A stretch of DNA of 5,894 nucleotides from CAZYSK01 sp964649415 (GTDB lineage Bacteria; Chloroflexota; Anaerolineae; B4-G1), in the NCBI GenBank assembly GCA_964649415.1, contig CAZYSK010000169.1:1-5894 (forward strand), given 5' to 3'. The notes under the pieces are model-generated. The model saw only the letters and a list, made by a program, of their open reading frames with translations. It ran no database searches and was not told where the DNA came from. Shown here piece after piece: positions 5,541-5,894 of the stretch. Position numbers and translations under genes: made by a program. Numbering within the stretch: position 1 is the first letter of the stretch; each line of letters opens with the position of its first letter.

Positions 5541-5556
5541 CGGCGGAACTCCGCCG
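5541..5556. repeat. Short perfect hairpin
   Basis: CGGCGGA (5541-5547) and TCCGCCG (5550-5556) form a 7-bp stem with a 2-nt centre. No T-run follows on either strand. The role is unknown. Confidence 0.45.
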
Positions 5557-5578
5557 ACCCAAATACCTGACAACTGGG

Positions 5579-5606
5579 AGTGTAGCTCAAAACGCTGTCT
5601 TGTCAA
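5579..5606 (-). promoter_or_regulatory. Candidate sigma70-type promoter reading toward the haem-protein gene
   Basis: On the minus strand TTGACA (5606-5601, perfect -35) is followed after 16 bp by TACACT (5584-5579, 4 of 6 to TATAAT). It would read leftward through the helical-protein remnant into the haem-protein gene about 300 nt downstream. Spacing and the -35 are good; the -10 is only fair. Confidence 0.35.
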
Positions 5607-5690
5607 ATCTAGTTCTTGCCAGAGTACCGCCCGTGGGTCGACGTCCAGGGCGTCGCACGTGCCGACTCGGCGGGTGGTGCCAGACCTGAC

Positions 5691-5709
5691 GGGCGCAGAA
5701 ACCGCACCC
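5691..5709 (-). repeat. REP-like palindrome with G-U pairs
   Basis: GGGCGCAG (5691-5698) and CCGCACCC (5702-5709) pair around AAA; on the minus-strand RNA all eight positions pair, two as G-U. The following bases CCCCTGCTGG (5707-5716) also follow the hairpin at 4613-4635, so the two loci share more than the stem. Confidence 0.5.
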
Positions 5710-5755
5710 CTGCTGGCGTGAGGTGCTCGTCTACTTGCTATCTGCTGAAGGCCAA

Positions 5756-5774
5756 GGGGCGAATACAATTGCCC
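5756..5774. repeat. Imperfect REP-like palindrome
   Basis: GGGGCGAAT (5756-5764) faces ATTGCCC (5768-5774) around ACA. One C is missing on the right arm relative to a perfect palindrome. It is similar in layout to the other GGGGC...GCCCC elements in the window. Confidence 0.4.
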
Positions 5775-5794
5775 TACCTGACGCGCCCCGGCTG

Positions 5795-5823
5795 TTGGCA
5801 GGACGCCCAGGGGATGATACAAT
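5795..5823 (+). promoter_or_regulatory. Candidate sigma70-type promoter reading out of the right edge
   Basis: TTGGCA (5795-5800, 5 of 6 to TTGACA), a 17-bp spacer, and TACAAT (5818-5823, 5 of 6 to TATAAT). Expected transcription start is near 5830. No start codon with a binding site is seen before the window ends, so the leader would be at least about 60 nt and the gene lies outside. Confidence 0.5.
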
Positions 5824-5894
5824 CTGGGCCAGACCTTTGCTTAGGGTTCGTAAGAGAACAAGTTCCCGCACTTCACCCTGTTTCTCCAATCAGA

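Larger units (their letters stand above)
5278..5894. other. 617-bp region without an intact gene
   Basis: This stretch upstream of the haem-protein gene contains no frame I consider a real full-length gene. It holds three REP-like palindromes (5302-5322, 5691-5709, 5756-5774), a 7-bp-stem hairpin (5541-5556), a possible remnant of a helical protein gene on the minus strand (5348-5506), and promoter-like sequences on both strands (5579-5606 minus, 5795-5823 plus). Confidence 0.6.

Noticed and set aside
5479..5721. Plus-strand open frame of 80 codons
   Set aside because: Serine/threonine-rich with no domain or binding site, and it ends within a REP-like palindrome.
5427..5822. Minus-strand open frame of 131 codons in the right-hand intergenic region
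   Set aside because: It has no recognisable domain and runs through three hairpins and both promoter candidates; low-complexity GC-rich composition can explain it.

Overview
The window looks like an accessory stretch of a GC-rich Chloroflexota (Anaerolineae/Caldilineae-type) chromosome or metagenomic contig. Two things suggest this. Three separate exported proteins end in nearly the same C-terminal tail (YLPLVLR, YLPLIVR, YLPVVLR), which I associate with secreted proteins of this phylum. The intergenic DNA also carries short GC-rich palindromes of the GGGGC...GCCCC type, which I recall from the same group. This assignment is inference; no rRNA or other phylogenetic marker is present.

Layout, left to right. 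(1) Positions 3-374 hold the 3' end of an Asp-box (BNR/sortilin-like) propeller protein, cut by the window edge. (2) Positions 416-1693 hold a secreted protein of seven about 48-residue repeats, best read as a lectin-like beta-propeller. (3) Positions 1705-1896 hold the C-terminal remnant of a SnoaL-like/ester-cyclase gene, followed by another possible short remnant. (4) Positions 1988-3071 hold a GNAT acetyltransferase gene split by a 265-bp insertion. (5) Positions 3160-4593 hold a secreted right-handed parallel beta-helix protein with a choice-of-anchor Q-type end. (6) Positions 4672-5277 on the minus strand hold a six-helix ferric-reductase-like haem membrane protein, convergent with gene 5. 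(7) Positions 5278-5894 have no intact gene; they hold palindromes, a possible helical-protein remnant, and two sigma70-like promoter candidates.

The strongest discovery is in region 4. The insert at 2321-2585 has 22-bp imperfect terminal inverted repeats (18 of 22 matching), is flanked by a perfect 9-bp direct repeat (CGAACGCCC at 2312-2320 and 2586-2594), and encodes no transposase. Removing the insert plus one copy of the direct repeat (274 bp) joins the two halves of the acetyltransferase exactly in frame into a 269-residue protein with a continuous family motif (HIGRTPGMAADLW). It is therefore a MITE-like non-autonomous element that recently inactivated this gene.

The second theme is the shared C-terminal tail on three unrelated exported proteins (Asp-box propeller, lectin-like propeller, beta-helix). 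The codons differ between copies, so selection appears to act on the peptide, which fits a sorting or surface-attachment signal. The plus-strand genes together look like an envelope/extracellular carbohydrate-interaction locus. The acetyltransferase and haem protein have no evident functional tie to it.
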